A DNA stretch of 64,000 nucleotides from Vibrio harveyi NBRC 15634 = ATCC 14126 = KCTC 12724 (GTDB lineage: Bacteria > Pseudomonadota > Gammaproteobacteria > Enterobacterales > Vibrionaceae): NCBI RefSeq assembly GCF_001591145.1, contig NZ_BCUF01000006.1, positions 1-64,000 of the forward strand, read 5' to 3'. The number at the start of each line of letters is the position of its first letter. The first letter of the stretch is position 1. The position numbers and the translations under genes are program-made. Positions 7,988 to 17,640 of the stretch are shown in pieces. The notes under the pieces are model-generated. The model made no database searches and was not told where the DNA came from. It saw nothing but the letters and a program-made list of their open reading frames with translations.

Positions 7988-9475
7988 ATGTCTACAATTC
8001 AAATTAATAGCCAGCATCGAGGTAATTTAGACCTCGCAGATATTCAAAATATCAAAACTAACGCCAAAGAAGGCGATACCGTTAAATTTGGTTCTGTATT
8101 TGGTAAAGAGTACAGCGTAACTAAAAATAGCGATGGTGACGTTACTCTAAAACAAAAAGAGAATCGCAGTTTTTTTAATCGTTTCTTTAGTAAAGCCGAT
8201 TCTTCAAAAAACGGTGATTTAAAGCTAAATCAGATGAATCAGCAACTGCATAAAAAAGAAGGCAGCGGCAACGTTAAGGTCTTAACTTTGACCTATAACC
8301 AAGCAAACCAAAAGATGCCGGAAGACACAAAGAACTACTTCCAGAACCTGATTCAAAAAGGCGACTATGATGTGGTCTTGTTTGCGGAACAAGAGTCTAA
8401 ATTGCTTGCTAACGATCTTGAGCTTGATGGTATGAACCTTCTGAGTCAAAACAAAATGAAAGTTATGACGAAAGGTCTTGGTGAAGGTGTTAGCTATACT
8501 TCAATGTCTGTTTTTGCAAAAGACGGCGTTGATATTAATGTCAAAAAAGAGTCTGAATACCGTCACGGTATCGGTGGTCGAAACATGGAATTCTTCATGG
8601 GTATCACTGGTAACAAGGGTGGCGTAAAAACGGCTTTGGAGATCAATGGTCAAGCCTTAAACGTCATTTCTGCACACTTGGACTCTAACAAAGAAGTCAA
8701 ACGTGAATTCGAAGGTAACAAGTTGATGGAGGGGATCAAACCGAACGAAGAGGTTCTGATCACTGGTGACCTAAATGAGCGTGAAAAGCGTATCGCTGAA
8801 GGTTCTGACGTAATGTACGATCCTGTCGCACACGATGATACGCACCTAGCCAAGCACGGTTTTAAGTTCAAACCACTTAATAGCCACACCTACATGCAAC
8901 TTGATAAGCACACTGGCAACATTAAACAGAAAGAAGGTCGTGACCGTCCTGACTTCGGTGAGCTCGATAATACCGGCTTAACCAACAAAACAGGCAACTT
9001 ACAAAACCATGAAACCAGTGTTATCACTGAAGGTTTTGAGAATATCAGCGACCATAAGCCAGTACAGTCTACTTTTGAAGTAAGAGGCTTTTCTCAAAAG
9101 CTGATTGAAAACGCACAAACACATACAGCAGCAGACTTCAAAAATGAAGCAGCGTACTTAAAGCCTGGTACTGATCCGGCAAAAGCGACGTTTGATGATG
9201 TGACCTCAGCGAACCAAGCTCGTCTTGGCCTAGAAAACTTGAGTAGTGATGAACAAGCGTTTGTAAAAGAGAACTTCGCTAGCTTTATCATCGGCAAAGA
9301 TGCCATCTTTAGCCAGCTAACAAGTGGCTTTATGGAAGAGATGGGTCAGCTTCACACAGCTAACCTGACCACAGGTCAACTACAGACTCAACAAATTGCA
9401 TTGAGCGAGAAATACGAACAGCTAAGTGACAAAGTAAACGCTCAGTTTAACCAGCAGTTCGTTGCTAACCTTTAA
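7988..9475 (+). CDS. T3SS1 effector, inositol polyphosphate 5-phosphatase (VPA0450-like)
   Basis: This 495-residue protein would be injected into host cells, where it removes the 5-phosphate from PI(4,5)P2 and detaches the plasma membrane from actin, causing blebbing. The catalytic set of the 5-phosphatase fold is present: FAEQES (E134/E136), TGNKGGV (about 208-213), SAHLDS (H230), GDLNER (D261, N263) and ISDHKPV with H356. H356 falls at the residue I recall as the mutated catalytic histidine of VPA0450. The first hundred residues lack enzyme motifs and would carry the secretion and chaperone-binding signals. The last 130 residues are a helical extension. No T3SS structural gene is in the window. 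Confidence 0.88.
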   Translation: MSTIQINSQHRGNLDLADIQNIKTNAKEGDTVKFGSVFGKEYSVTKNSDGDVTLKQKENRSFFNRFFSKADSSKNGDLKLNQMNQQLHKKEGSGNVKVLTLTYNQANQKMPEDTKNYFQNLIQKGDYDVVLFAEQESKLLANDLELDGMNLLSQNKMKVMTKGLGEGVSYTSMSVFAKDGVDINVKKESEYRHGIGGRNMEFFMGITGNKGGVKTALEINGQALNVISAHLDSNKEVKREFEGNKLMEGIKPNEEVLITGDLNEREKRIAEGSDVMYDPVAHDDTHLAKHGFKFKPLNSHTYMQLDKHTGNIKQKEGRDRPDFGELDNTGLTNKTGNLQNHETSVITEGFENISDHKPVQSTFEVRGFSQKLIENAQTHTAADFKNEAAYLKPGTDPAKATFDDVTSANQARLGLENLSSDEQAFVKENFASFIIGKDAIFSQLTSGFMEEMGQLHTANLTTGQLQTQQIALSEKYEQLSDKVNAQFNQQFVANL

Positions 9476-9536
9476 GACAGACGCAACCAGAATACCTATT
9501 TGTGAATCTATTTAGATGAATAGGAATGATGAATAC

Positions 9537-9565
9537 AAAAGGTGATCGTAAGGTCACCTTTTTAC
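9537..9565 (+). terminator. Terminator after effector gene
   Basis: Arms AAAAGGTGA / TCACCTTTT with an eight-base loop and a following T-run lie about 60 bases after the effector stop codon. Confidence 0.75.
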
Positions 9566-9626
9566 GTTTTAGGACAGAGCCAATCCCGCCTCCCACTTCC
9601 CCGCAAGACCGATTAACTGCGGCTTT

Positions 9627-10898
9627 CTACGGTTGAACCGGATCGAGCAATAGTGATTCACGAATCTGCTTTTCTTTGAAACTCGATAAGATAAACATCA
9701 TCAGATAACCAAGACACAAAGCGACAATGATGGCGACGACATTGTGGGTAAATGCGGATATCACGTAGAACATAACAACTAAGGTCACGATACCTGACAA
9801 ACGAATAAACAAGCTGGTTTTGAAATAACCATTCGCTTTGATATACGCAAGTTGATAAGCGTTGAGCATCATGAAAATAAAGAAGATAGAAAAATGAAAC
9901 AGCACTGGTACTGCACCCATATATTCCGGCGGGAAAAGCCCAGCGACAATGTTTGAACCAAACAGCAGCATCGTCGTGAAGAAAACAGCGCTGACAATAA
10001 ACGACAGTTTAAACACCCAACGTCGTATCAACTGAATCTCTTGGTATTCCCCGTTACGGATTTTGACCGACAGCTCTGGCAATACGAACCGGTAGATAGG
10101 GAAAACAAACAACATGGTCATATACGTAAATACTGGGCGAACTACCACCTGAAAGTCCCCCAGCTCATCGACACTAAAGTAACGAATCGTCAGTAACACC
10201 GCGATGTAGATCATCAGAATGCTGGCACCCGCCTCAAGCGTAGCTGTAAAACTCTTCTTCACATAACCAAACATGTCCGGATCTAAACGTACCGGTTTAA
10301 TTGGGAGAGTAGAAATCACTTTGCGGCGGCTGATGTACATGTACAAAGCGGTAATGAGTGAAGAAATGGTCAACCCATAAAACAATGCCGTTAGTGCGCT
10401 GTATCCAGCAACATAATAGGCGAACAAAAACAGAAGAACATTGAGTGAAGGGTCAAGCCAAGTCGTACGGTTAGTAATATCGTACAGGCGGTACATCGCG
10501 ACGAGGTTCGTAAAGTATAGTTTAAGTCCAAGACCAAAGATTATCCCGACTAACTGAAGATACTCCACTCCGATACTAAGGCTGTGTTTGATATAGGGAA
10601 TCACACCTCCCCAAGTAATCAAAACAACCAAAATCAGAGTGAATCGAAAGATATTGATAATATCCGTGTCATTCTGAGTTTGAGAATAAGTAACGACCAT
10701 AGAAGATCGAAACCCAGTCATTAGAATCATAGAAAGCGAGATGATATCAACCACACTGTGAAATAGGGCTAGGTCGGTTTTCGGCACCCAAGCAGCAAGC
10801 CAGATTTTGAATGTAAATCCGATGCCTATACTGACTAAGGTCGCCCATATTCCAGAAAGAAACGCATTCTTTACTTTGGTCACTGATTCTGACTGCAT
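9627..10898 (-). CDS. MOP-superfamily polysaccharide flippase-like membrane protein
   Basis: This 423-residue protein has about twelve predicted membrane segments in the spacing of Wzx/O-antigen flippases. It starts with a short cytoplasmic stretch and a first helix near residues 14-35. A conserved-looking arginine-bearing loop (TGFRSSMVVTYSQ) lies near residue 62. No glycosyltransferase or polymerase genes are nearby, so it is an orphan member rather than part of a surface polysaccharide locus. The exported substrate cannot be read. It is on the opposite strand to the effector operon and separated from it by a terminator. MATE-type drug efflux is less likely given the overall pattern. Confidence 0.65.
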   Translation of the reverse strand: MQSESVTKVKNAFLSGIWATLVSIGIGFTFKIWLAAWVPKTDLALFHSVVDIISLSMILMTGFRSSMVVTYSQTQNDTDIINIFRFTLILVVLITWGGVIPYIKHSLSIGVEYLQLVGIIFGLGLKLYFTNLVAMYRLYDITNRTTWLDPSLNVLLFLFAYYVAGYSALTALFYGLTISSLITALYMYISRRKVISTLPIKPVRLDPDMFGYVKKSFTATLEAGASILMIYIAVLLTIRYFSVDELGDFQVVVRPVFTYMTMLFVFPIYRFVLPELSVKIRNGEYQEIQLIRRWVFKLSFIVSAVFFTTMLLFGSNIVAGLFPPEYMGAVPVLFHFSIFFIFMMLNAYQLAYIKANGYFKTSLFIRLSGIVTLVVMFYVISAFTHNVVAIIVALCLGYLMMFILSSFKEKQIRESLLLDPVQP

Positions 10899-11027
10899 TC
10901 CAGATACTGATGTCCATTTAACTGAGATCTTTCATGTTATTGAAAGTAATTCTCATTTACAAGCAAGTTTTATATGACCAAACAAAGGTTGCAGAAATAC
11001 AACCTACTTAACTTCTCAACCGTAGAA

Positions 11028-11047
11028 AGCCCTTCAAACAAAGGGCT
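11028..11047 (-). terminator. Hairpin downstream of the 596-residue gene
   Basis: Arms AGCCCTT / AAGGGCT with a six-base loop, about 80 bases after the stop codon of the minus-strand gene. Only a short T-run follows. The rest of the 10899-11126 gap shows nothing recognisable. Confidence 0.45.
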
Positions 11048-11126
11048 GAACAGAAAACATTCGATCCATATACCTAAACCAATCTCACTGAATCCGGCGC
11101 CTTGAGGTCACTTGGGTATATATCAA

Positions 11127-12917
11127 TCACACATTACTGCGGATTCTTTCTTTGGCAAAGGTATAAGCGCATGCCAACTTGATTGATGTCCAGCCGTGAG
11201 ATTGACCCCCACTGAATTTGACCCGTAATCTCACTTGATCCCCACCATGAGACCAAGACAAGGTGTTTTGAATTAAAGAAGGAGTGTCTCGATGCACCTG
11301 AACTTTGGTAATCGAAAAGTCATGTTCTAGCACTGCATACTTGTTGTCCGCATAATAGACCACAACCACCAGCGCACTACCCAACAACGCTTTAGTGCCT
11401 TTAATGAGCTTTTGTGGCTCATTTTCTACCGCGTTAGCGAGCTGTTTACCAATATTGCCCGAGAGACATTCCAACGTCCTACTTCGTCCTGCATCATCAT
11501 TAATGAACGTTTCTTTCAGCGCCTCAAGCGTGCCATTGAGCTCTTCTTGTCTGAGGTCGAAATAAGTGTTCCCCAAAATTTGCCCAATACCCGGGTTTTT
11601 ACAGTTAATGGTATTGGTCGCCTTAGCAATTGCCTTCAGAGAGATAGGTTCCGTTACGTACTTATCTCCTACTCGTAGCACTAACTCAATATCGGCAGTG
11701 TTGAGGCGGTTGTCCAAATACGCATCAGGCACTAGCTCGATAGAATCGATCTTAAAGTCACCATGCTTTTCTTTCAAAAACGCGCTTAAACCATCCACTG
11801 CACCAACAGAAGTCGCTCGTATCCCTTCGAACTCTGTAGCAGTAATATCCGGTGCATATTTCGCGAACATCTCAATAAACGCATGATTATCAAGCTGGAT
11901 GACATTTGGGTTTACCTTGAGAAGCTGAGCATAAAAAATAGCTTCGGAGCACTTGCCGATTGCGTTGGAATTCGCTTTCCCACCTTCAGGTTTATGTGTA
12001 ACAGACAAAGCATCGTTAAACTGCTGCAAAGATCGCGCATTATCCTGAGCGATCTTATTCTCAGCTTTAGGTGTTGCGTAGCTGGTCGCTAGCTTGATCG
12101 CAGAGTCAGGACCACTTTCAAACTTAAATCGGATCAACAGCGTAATATTGTCGGCAGTAATGCCAACGGAATTCGAGCCAACCTTGGATATACTGACGTT
12201 TTTTATCTCGTGAACATCAATTTTAAATTCTTCAACACCCTTTAACCTTTCGCCATCATACTGAGTGATAACATTGAAGGAGTCAGTCATAAATAAGGAG
12301 TTAAATGCCTTTTCGATGGTTTCAGAGGCTTGGTTATATTCATCCAGAAACAAGCCAAAGCATTTCTCTCTCAGCTCATAAAGAAGCTTACTACGAAACT
12401 CTTCAAGTTCTTGCGTGAACTTAGGACAAGACTCTTTTAGTAAACGCCGCAACTCACTTTCCGTGACCTCGCTAGGCACATCACCCACTATGCGATTGGC
12501 ACTATCGAGTAAAAACTGACGGTAAACCTTAGCAAAGTAATCATTGAATTCACTCTGAAGGGAAGCTGATCCAAAGTATTTTGCAATAAAGCTTTTTGCT
12601 CCTAAATTCTTTGGCTGTATCACTCTTTTAGGCCTTATTTTGAACAGGTTGACACAAACAACGTCTCCATTAGCTAGATGCAAGGTTAGATCAGGAGCGA
12701 CATTTGAGTTGTCAGCCTCAAATTTGTTCTGGACTTGAGAGATGTTACTTTGCTGCTCAATGATAAATCGCGCAGTCCCCGAAGCAATCCCATCAGCTTT
12801 CGGAAGCGTTTTCGCCTGTAAATAGTGCTGGATTTCAGAAGTAACCGCTTGAACGTGGAGATCTCCACTTTTTCTTGGCGTTGGGTTTGGCATAAGTTTA
12901 TCCGCTATGAATGTCAT
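11127..12917 (-). CDS. Unrecognised 596-residue protein with two nuclease-like half motifs
   Basis: I do not recognise this soluble protein. Two segments share a pattern: D76 to K93 (PDLTLHLANGDVV...FKIRP) and D409 to K428 (ADIELVLRVGDKY...SLKAI). Each is preceded by a helix with a glutamate (E28, E325) and followed by an N-G...YF...E/FN stretch (104-125 and 441-461). The acidic residue of a classical PD-(D/E)XK site is not seen in the usual place (SLK, NLFK), so catalytic activity is uncertain. The C-terminal 100 residues look beta-rich. It stands alone, with no methyltransferase beside it. The start at ATG 12917 has a poor site; ATG 12893 with GGA eight bases upstream is an alternative. Confidence 0.6.
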   Translation of the reverse strand: MTFIADKLMPNPTPRKSGDLHVQAVTSEIQHYLQAKTLPKADGIASGTARFIIEQQSNISQVQNKFEADNSNVAPDLTLHLANGDVVCVNLFKIRPKRVIQPKNLGAKSFIAKYFGSASLQSEFNDYFAKVYRQFLLDSANRIVGDVPSEVTESELRRLLKESCPKFTQELEEFRSKLLYELREKCFGLFLDEYNQASETIEKAFNSLFMTDSFNVITQYDGERLKGVEEFKIDVHEIKNVSISKVGSNSVGITADNITLLIRFKFESGPDSAIKLATSYATPKAENKIAQDNARSLQQFNDALSVTHKPEGGKANSNAIGKCSEAIFYAQLLKVNPNVIQLDNHAFIEMFAKYAPDITATEFEGIRATSVGAVDGLSAFLKEKHGDFKIDSIELVPDAYLDNRLNTADIELVLRVGDKYVTEPISLKAIAKATNTINCKNPGIGQILGNTYFDLRQEELNGTLEALKETFINDDAGRSRTLECLSGNIGKQLANAVENEPQKLIKGTKALLGSALVVVVYYADNKYAVLEHDFSITKVQVHRDTPSLIQNTLSWSHGGDQVRLRVKFSGGQSHGWTSIKLACAYTFAKERIRSNV

Positions 12918-13052
12918 ATCACGCTAGCATGAAACGTAGATTCGACAATGGCACATTAGCGCAATCTCAGCAACTAGAAGAGTTTAACTAACAGATTGAT
13001 AAGCTTATTTAAAAACCTAGCTCACGCTTTTTTTCGCTCAATATTCAATAAA

Positions 13053-13087
13053 AAAGCGCATCTCAGACAGACATCCAAGTGCGCTTT
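13053..13087 (-). terminator. Weak hairpin after exporter operon
   Basis: Arms AAAGCGCA / TGCGCTTT enclose a long 19-base loop, about 70 bases beyond the stop of the ABC ATPase gene. The remaining 12918-13159 gap has no other visible feature. Confidence 0.35.
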
Positions 13088-13159
13088 CATCGACAACAGT
13101 CAAGTATCAACAGTTAAGTATCAACGCTTAAGCGAACGATAGACACCTAAGGACAATCT

Positions 13160-13852
13160 CTAATCCGGTTTGCGGTCTGAAATCACCTTACCATCTTTAA
13201 TCGTAATGATGCGTTTAGTACGCTCTGCCAAAGCGTTGTCGTGTGTGACGATGATGAGGGTTCGACCTTCTGCATGAAGTTGGTTGAACAAGGCTTCAAT
13301 CTCTGCACCTGATTTGGAGTCCAAAGCACCAGTTGGTTCATCGGCAAGGATAATTTGCGGGTCATTAACCAAAGCTCGTGCAATCGCAACCCTTTGTTTT
13401 TGACCACCTGAAAGCTGGTTCGGCTTGTGATCGAGTCGATCCCCTAGCCCCACTTGTTCTAACAATTTTGCGGCACGTTGGCGACGCTCTTTAGCTTTGA
13501 TACCCGAATACACAAGCGGTAATGCGACATTATCTAGAGCCGTTGCGTATTCAAGCAAATTAAAGCTCTGAAACACAAAACCAATCTTTTGATTGCGAAT
13601 CCCTGCTAGAGCATTAGCAGTTAAGCTTGCAACATTTTGACCACCCAAAAGGTATTCACCATTCGTCGGTTTATCCAGGCAACCAAGCATATTCATCAGC
13701 GTCGATTTGCCAGAGCCAGATGGTCCAAGAATAGAAAGAAACTCTCCTTGGTTGATGGTTAAGTCAACGCCGTCTAGTGCACGTACTTCGACCTCACCAC
13801 TCGCGTAGTACTTACAAATATTAGTCAGCTCGACAAGCGGCTTGTTCACCAT
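13160..13852 (-). CDS. ABC exporter ATPase (MacB/LolD type)
   Basis: This 230-residue ATP-binding subunit powers the permeases encoded just upstream. Walker A is GPSGSGKST, the Q-loop region is VFQSFNLL, the signature is LSGGQKQRVAIARAL, and Walker B is ILADEPTGALD followed by the switch region VTHD. The frame runs to a GTG at 13879 inside the end of the permease gene, but the ATG at 13852 has CTGGAG at good spacing and is taken as the start. It is the last gene of a five-gene operon. The partner permeases are separate FtsX-type proteins, not fused as in MacB. Confidence 0.92.
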   Translation of the reverse strand: MVNKPLVELTNICKYYASGEVEVRALDGVDLTINQGEFLSILGPSGSGKSTLMNMLGCLDKPTNGEYLLGGQNVASLTANALAGIRNQKIGFVFQSFNLLEYATALDNVALPLVYSGIKAKERRQRAAKLLEQVGLGDRLDHKPNQLSGGQKQRVAIARALVNDPQIILADEPTGALDSKSGAEIEALFNQLHAEGRTLIIVTHDNALAERTKRIITIKDGKVISDRKPD

Positions 13853-13871
13853 GCTTTCTCCAGAGTTATTA

Positions 13872-15155
13872 TTATTCACTTTGTAGTGCCTCCAGCGGAC
13901 TCACTTTGGCTGCCCGATTGGCAGGTAACCAAGCTGACGCGACGCCGATAAACACCAAGGTAGAGATCACTATCGCAACCACAGTCCACGAAAGTTCTGG
14001 AACCGGTTTACCGAGATCCTCATAGAAGACATTCCCTTCTAGATTGATGGCACTGATTGCGGAAATGAGACTGTAGGTAACACCGAGCCCCAACGCGCCT
14101 CCCATCATCATGGTCATTAACGATTGAACTAAGTAATGCAGACGGATCGCCGTTGGCGTTGCCCCTACCGCCATACGAACTCCAATATCTCGGGTAGAGC
14201 GTTTAACAGTCGCGTACATCACGTTTGCGATCCCAACACCAGCCACAGCTAGCGTGACAAAACCAATAATGCCGAGAAAGCTTTGCAAACCAATCAGGAA
14301 CTGCTGCATGCTCTTTTGTTGCATGAACATATCTTCCACTTGTACGACTTGTTCATCACTGACACTGGCTCCATGTTTACGCGCAATCACTTGGCGAATG
14401 GTTTCAGCCAACCTCTTGCGGTCGGTCTCCGATTTTGGCTCAACATTAATACCACCAATATCACCATTTGCATGAAAGCGTTGCCAAGTCGCAAGCGGAA
14501 CAAAGCTCGAATAGTTGATGTCATCGCCTTGCTCAACGCGTCCACTGTTTTTGGCAAGTACCCCGACCACAGTAAACTCTTCGCTACCAATTTTAACCTT
14601 TTTACCAACCGGATCGGCTTGTAAGGTAACAGCAGCAAACCAATTAAAATCATCAACTGGGTTGAACAAATCCGCAGCTAATGAATAACCGAGCACAACC
14701 ACTTTGCGCATCTGTTTTTGATCAAGTGGATTCAACCATCGCCCGCCGGGTAAAGGCTTCAGATTAGTCATTGATGCGTAATCCGTTGGAACCGCGAGCG
14801 GCTTTTGCCATGATCCTCGGTTTCCTGCCGTGATGTTTTCATTCCATTTCGCGCTGGGTGCTACACTGGCTACTTCAGGTAATGCCTTGATGACTTTAGC
14901 GTCATCTATCTTAAGCGTAAGAAATTTACCTTGATGAAAAGCGCCATGATCAACCGTCGCAATCCCCCCAGTCAGATAGATCAGATTACCATTGCCATTT
15001 TGCGCCGTTTTCAGCACGCCCTGTCGAATTCCCTCACCAACAGCCAGCATGGCAGCGATACAAAGCGTTGCCCACGCCACCGCCAAAATCGTTAAGCCTA
15101 AACGCAACTTTTCTGCTGACATCTCTTGGAAGATTTGTCTCATTGGTAACAGCAT
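13872..15155 (-). CDS. FtsX/MacB-type ABC permease, second copy
   Basis: This inner membrane permease of 427 residues has the MacB layout: one N-terminal helix (about residues 20-45), a large periplasmic core domain, and three C-terminal helices in an FtsX domain (VTLAVAGVGIANVMYATVKRSTRDIGVRMAVGAT). The open frame extends to 15302, but that part overlaps the upstream permease gene. The ATG at 15155 follows the upstream TAA after two bases and is taken as the start. It resembles the first permease in layout, so the pair probably forms a heterodimer, as in LolCE-like systems. Confidence 0.9.
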   Translation of the reverse strand: MLLPMRQIFQEMSAEKLRLGLTILAVAWATLCIAAMLAVGEGIRQGVLKTAQNGNGNLIYLTGGIATVDHGAFHQGKFLTLKIDDAKVIKALPEVASVAPSAKWNENITAGNRGSWQKPLAVPTDYASMTNLKPLPGGRWLNPLDQKQMRKVVVLGYSLAADLFNPVDDFNWFAAVTLQADPVGKKVKIGSEEFTVVGVLAKNSGRVEQGDDINYSSFVPLATWQRFHANGDIGGINVEPKSETDRKRLAETIRQVIARKHGASVSDEQVVQVEDMFMQQKSMQQFLIGLQSFLGIIGFVTLAVAGVGIANVMYATVKRSTRDIGVRMAVGATPTAIRLHYLVQSLMTMMMGGALGLGVTYSLISAISAINLEGNVFYEDLGKPVPELSWTVVAIVISTLVFIGVASAWLPANRAAKVSPLEALQSE

Positions 15156-15157
15156 GA

Positions 15158-16372
15158 TTATGCCCTCGCACTCAAAGCAATTACTGGTGTGAGACGAGAG
15201 GCTCGTCTTGCAGGAAAGTATGACGCCATCAGTGCCAAAATCAGCGTGACTAAGAGTGACCATACAATAGAGCCGAGTGTTATCACCGGTATACCAACCC
15301 ATTCAGGAAGGGTGATTGAGCTAAGTAAGGTCACAATACTATAAGCAAAAATCAGCCCAACTCCGGTTCCAACAGCAACAAGAATGAGCCCTTCTAAAAT
15401 AAACTGATTCAGTATCGATTTTTGAGTAGCGCCTATCGCCAAGCGAACCCCAATCTCTCTTGTTCTCTCTGTCACCGACAGAAACATAATATTGGCAACA
15501 CCAAGTGCACCAACAGCCATGGTCATAGCACCACTTGCGCCCAAGAACACCTGAATGCCACGGAAGATCCCCTTAATCAATGAGGCTCCTTCACTAAAAT
15601 CTGGCATATCAATCGCATCTCTATCGTTAGGATCAAAATGAAGCAATTTCGCATAAAAGTCAGCAACGTTTTTCCTAAATGAATAGGCATCCATACCCGC
15701 GGCAGGCTTCATCAACAACATCCATGGCTTGGTGTTCCACAGATCTCGATAGGTCGTTTGAGGGATGAAGACGGTACGGTTATCACCAAAAGAAATACCA
15801 GAGTCCTCATTTTTGAGTACGCCAATTACCAGAAAAGGAATGCCATTAACTTTCACTGTATTACCGATGGTAAGTGCCCCCATCTTCGCGATTTGCTCAC
15901 CTAATACTGCGACGCGTGTGTGATTGTGGATATCACTCGGTGAGATATGGCGCGAGCCAGTTTCAAACTTGCTTTGCATTAGTGAAAAATACGTCGAATC
16001 TATGCCGCTCACATTACTCGATAAACGTTGTCCTTTTTCATTGGTAACGCTGCCATCCCACTTGGCATACACACTGGAAACATCCTCGACAAAACCCGCG
16101 CTCTTGATCATCTCAACTTGCTCTTGTGAAATACTGATTTGACGCCTAGCCGGTAAGCCTTGCCAAGCCTTACTTGTGCTTGAGGGAAATGCCACTTGGA
16201 CGTTGTTCATCAAAAAAGAAAGCTGTTGAGTTTGATGACGATAGAAACCCTCTCCCAACGCAATCAACACCACCACTGAAATGACACCCCAAGCAATAGC
16301 AATGATTGCCAACGCACTTTTCATACGATGCGCCATCAAAGTTTGCCAGGTTTGCTGCAATAGATTGGTCAT
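15158..16372 (-). CDS. FtsX/MacB-type ABC permease, first copy
   Basis: This 404-residue permease has an N-terminal helix (MKSALAIIAIAWGVISVVVLIALGEG region), a periplasmic core and a C-terminal FtsX domain with GALGVANIMFLSVTERTREIGVRLAIGAT. Its start overlaps the stop of the TolC-like gene by four bases (ATGA). The following permease starts two bases after its stop. The arrangement indicates tight co-translation. Mechanotransmission-type exporters of this class push substrates from the periplasm out through a TolC-like channel. The substrate is unknown. Confidence 0.9.
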   Translation of the reverse strand: MTNLLQQTWQTLMAHRMKSALAIIAIAWGVISVVVLIALGEGFYRHQTQQLSFLMNNVQVAFPSSTSKAWQGLPARRQISISQEQVEMIKSAGFVEDVSSVYAKWDGSVTNEKGQRLSSNVSGIDSTYFSLMQSKFETGSRHISPSDIHNHTRVAVLGEQIAKMGALTIGNTVKVNGIPFLVIGVLKNEDSGISFGDNRTVFIPQTTYRDLWNTKPWMLLMKPAAGMDAYSFRKNVADFYAKLLHFDPNDRDAIDMPDFSEGASLIKGIFRGIQVFLGASGAMTMAVGALGVANIMFLSVTERTREIGVRLAIGATQKSILNQFILEGLILVAVGTGVGLIFAYSIVTLLSSITLPEWVGIPVITLGSIVWSLLVTLILALMASYFPARRASRLTPVIALSARA

Positions 16373-17640
16373 GAGTTAAAAGCTCGAGAAATCAACGCCA
16401 TCGTGTCATCATCCAGCTTTCCTGCGGTTTGAAGCAAACCAATGCGCTGACGCCAATAGCTGTACAAGTTGGTTTTTAGGCTATTTTTGGCTTCAAACAA
16501 ACTGTTGTGCGCACTGATCACCTCTGAGACTTCCAACAATCCTGCGTCGTAAAGCTTCTCTTTACTGCGTAAGACTTTCTCGCGAGAAAGCACAAGCTCG
16601 TTTGCCATCAGCACTTGGTTCCAGTTGATCTCGACCTGAGTAAACTGCTGGATAACGCGCTTATGAATATCGATTTCAACTTTACGCAAATCTTGTTTCG
16701 CACTGAGGATATTAAGTGACGCTTCATCAACTTTAGCGCGCGTTGCACCGTTGAGGTCAATTGGCACGCTCAAGGTGATGCCAGCGTTGAACTCACCGTC
16801 TTTGCGTCGATCATCATCGTTGTAACCAATGTCACCTTTCAACGTGGGGTAGTAACCACCTTTCGCTGAATCTTTGGCAAACTCACTGGCTTTGACATTT
16901 TGCGCAGCGACTAATAGCTCAGGACTGCTGTCTTTTGCCAGTTTCAACCATTGCTCTTGGGAGTTCACCAACATTGGTGGCTGGATGAGCGAATCAGTAC
17001 GAATTTGATCGACATTTTGTGGCGTTTGGTTGATTAAAGCTGCCAGTGTCGCTCTTTTCACTTCTAAGTCAGCTTGAGCACTTAAAATACCCGCTTGTTC
17101 AGAAACCTGTGTCGCACGAATCTCTTCTACATCAACCGATTTCACTTTACCTGCACGATACCGCTTCTCGATTATTTTCAGTAACTTATTGCCTTCTTCT
17201 AGCTTAGATTGCGCCAGTTGCAAATCGCCTTGCGCACTCGCAACATCCAGATAAGACGATAGGAGCCTTTGCGCCAATTCGTTATGTGATTGAGTCAACT
17301 CCAACTGCGCTTTAAGGTAGTTTGCATTTGCTCGGTCTAAGTCTGACCACAAACTGCTGTCCCAAATGGTTTGAGAGAGGGATGCCCCGTAGCGGTTGGT
17401 ATTGTCTGCTGACTCACTCCAGTTTGAAGACGCCGTGGCAGTCAAACCGGGCAAAAGTGAACTGCGACTCGCATCAACACCGACCTCGCCAAGTTGCACG
17501 CCAATCTTAGCTTTTTCATAATTTGGGTCGTTTTGTTTTGCCTGTTGCCACGCTTGCTCGATAGAAATCGCATAGCTAGGCAAACTTAACGTGGCAGCTA
17601 ATATCGCGCAGCCTAATTTGGACAAAGTTAACTTAGCCAT
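16369..17640 (-). CDS. TolC-family outer membrane channel
   Basis: This outer membrane efflux protein of 423 residues has a signal peptide (about residues 1-24, cleavage after SYA) and two OEP repeats rich in long amphipathic helices (SSLLPGLTATASSNWS in the first, GGYYPTLKGDIGYN in the second). The length is usual for TolC relatives. It is encoded within the exporter operon, overlapping the adaptor gene by eight bases upstream and the permease by four bases downstream. It is therefore likely a dedicated channel rather than the cell's general TolC. Confidence 0.9.
   Translation of the reverse strand: MAKLTLSKLGCAILAATLSLPSYAISIEQAWQQAKQNDPNYEKAKIGVQLGEVGVDASRSSLLPGLTATASSNWSESADNTNRYGASLSQTIWDSSLWSDLDRANANYLKAQLELTQSHNELAQRLLSSYLDVASAQGDLQLAQSKLEEGNKLLKIIEKRYRAGKVKSVDVEEIRATQVSEQAGILSAQADLEVKRATLAALINQTPQNVDQIRTDSLIQPPMLVNSQEQWLKLAKDSSPELLVAAQNVKASEFAKDSAKGGYYPTLKGDIGYNDDDRRKDGEFNAGITLSVPIDLNGATRAKVDEASLNILSAKQDLRKVEIDIHKRVIQQFTQVEINWNQVLMANELVLSREKVLRSKEKLYDAGLLEVSEVISAHNSLFEAKNSLKTNLYSYWRQRIGLLQTAGKLDDDTMALISRAFNS

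Noticed and set aside
9627..10898. Surface polysaccharide biosynthesis locus around the flippase-like gene.
   Set aside because: No glycosyltransferase, polymerase or sugar nucleotide genes are present on either side.
11127..12917. Calling the 596-residue protein a restriction enzyme.
   Set aside because: No methyltransferase is beside it and the classical acidic residue of the active site is not where expected; kept as an unrecognised protein with nuclease-like motifs.
15156..15302. N-terminal extension of the second exporter permease by 49 residues.
   Set aside because: It overlaps the coding end of the upstream permease. The ATG two bases after that gene's stop matches the family start.
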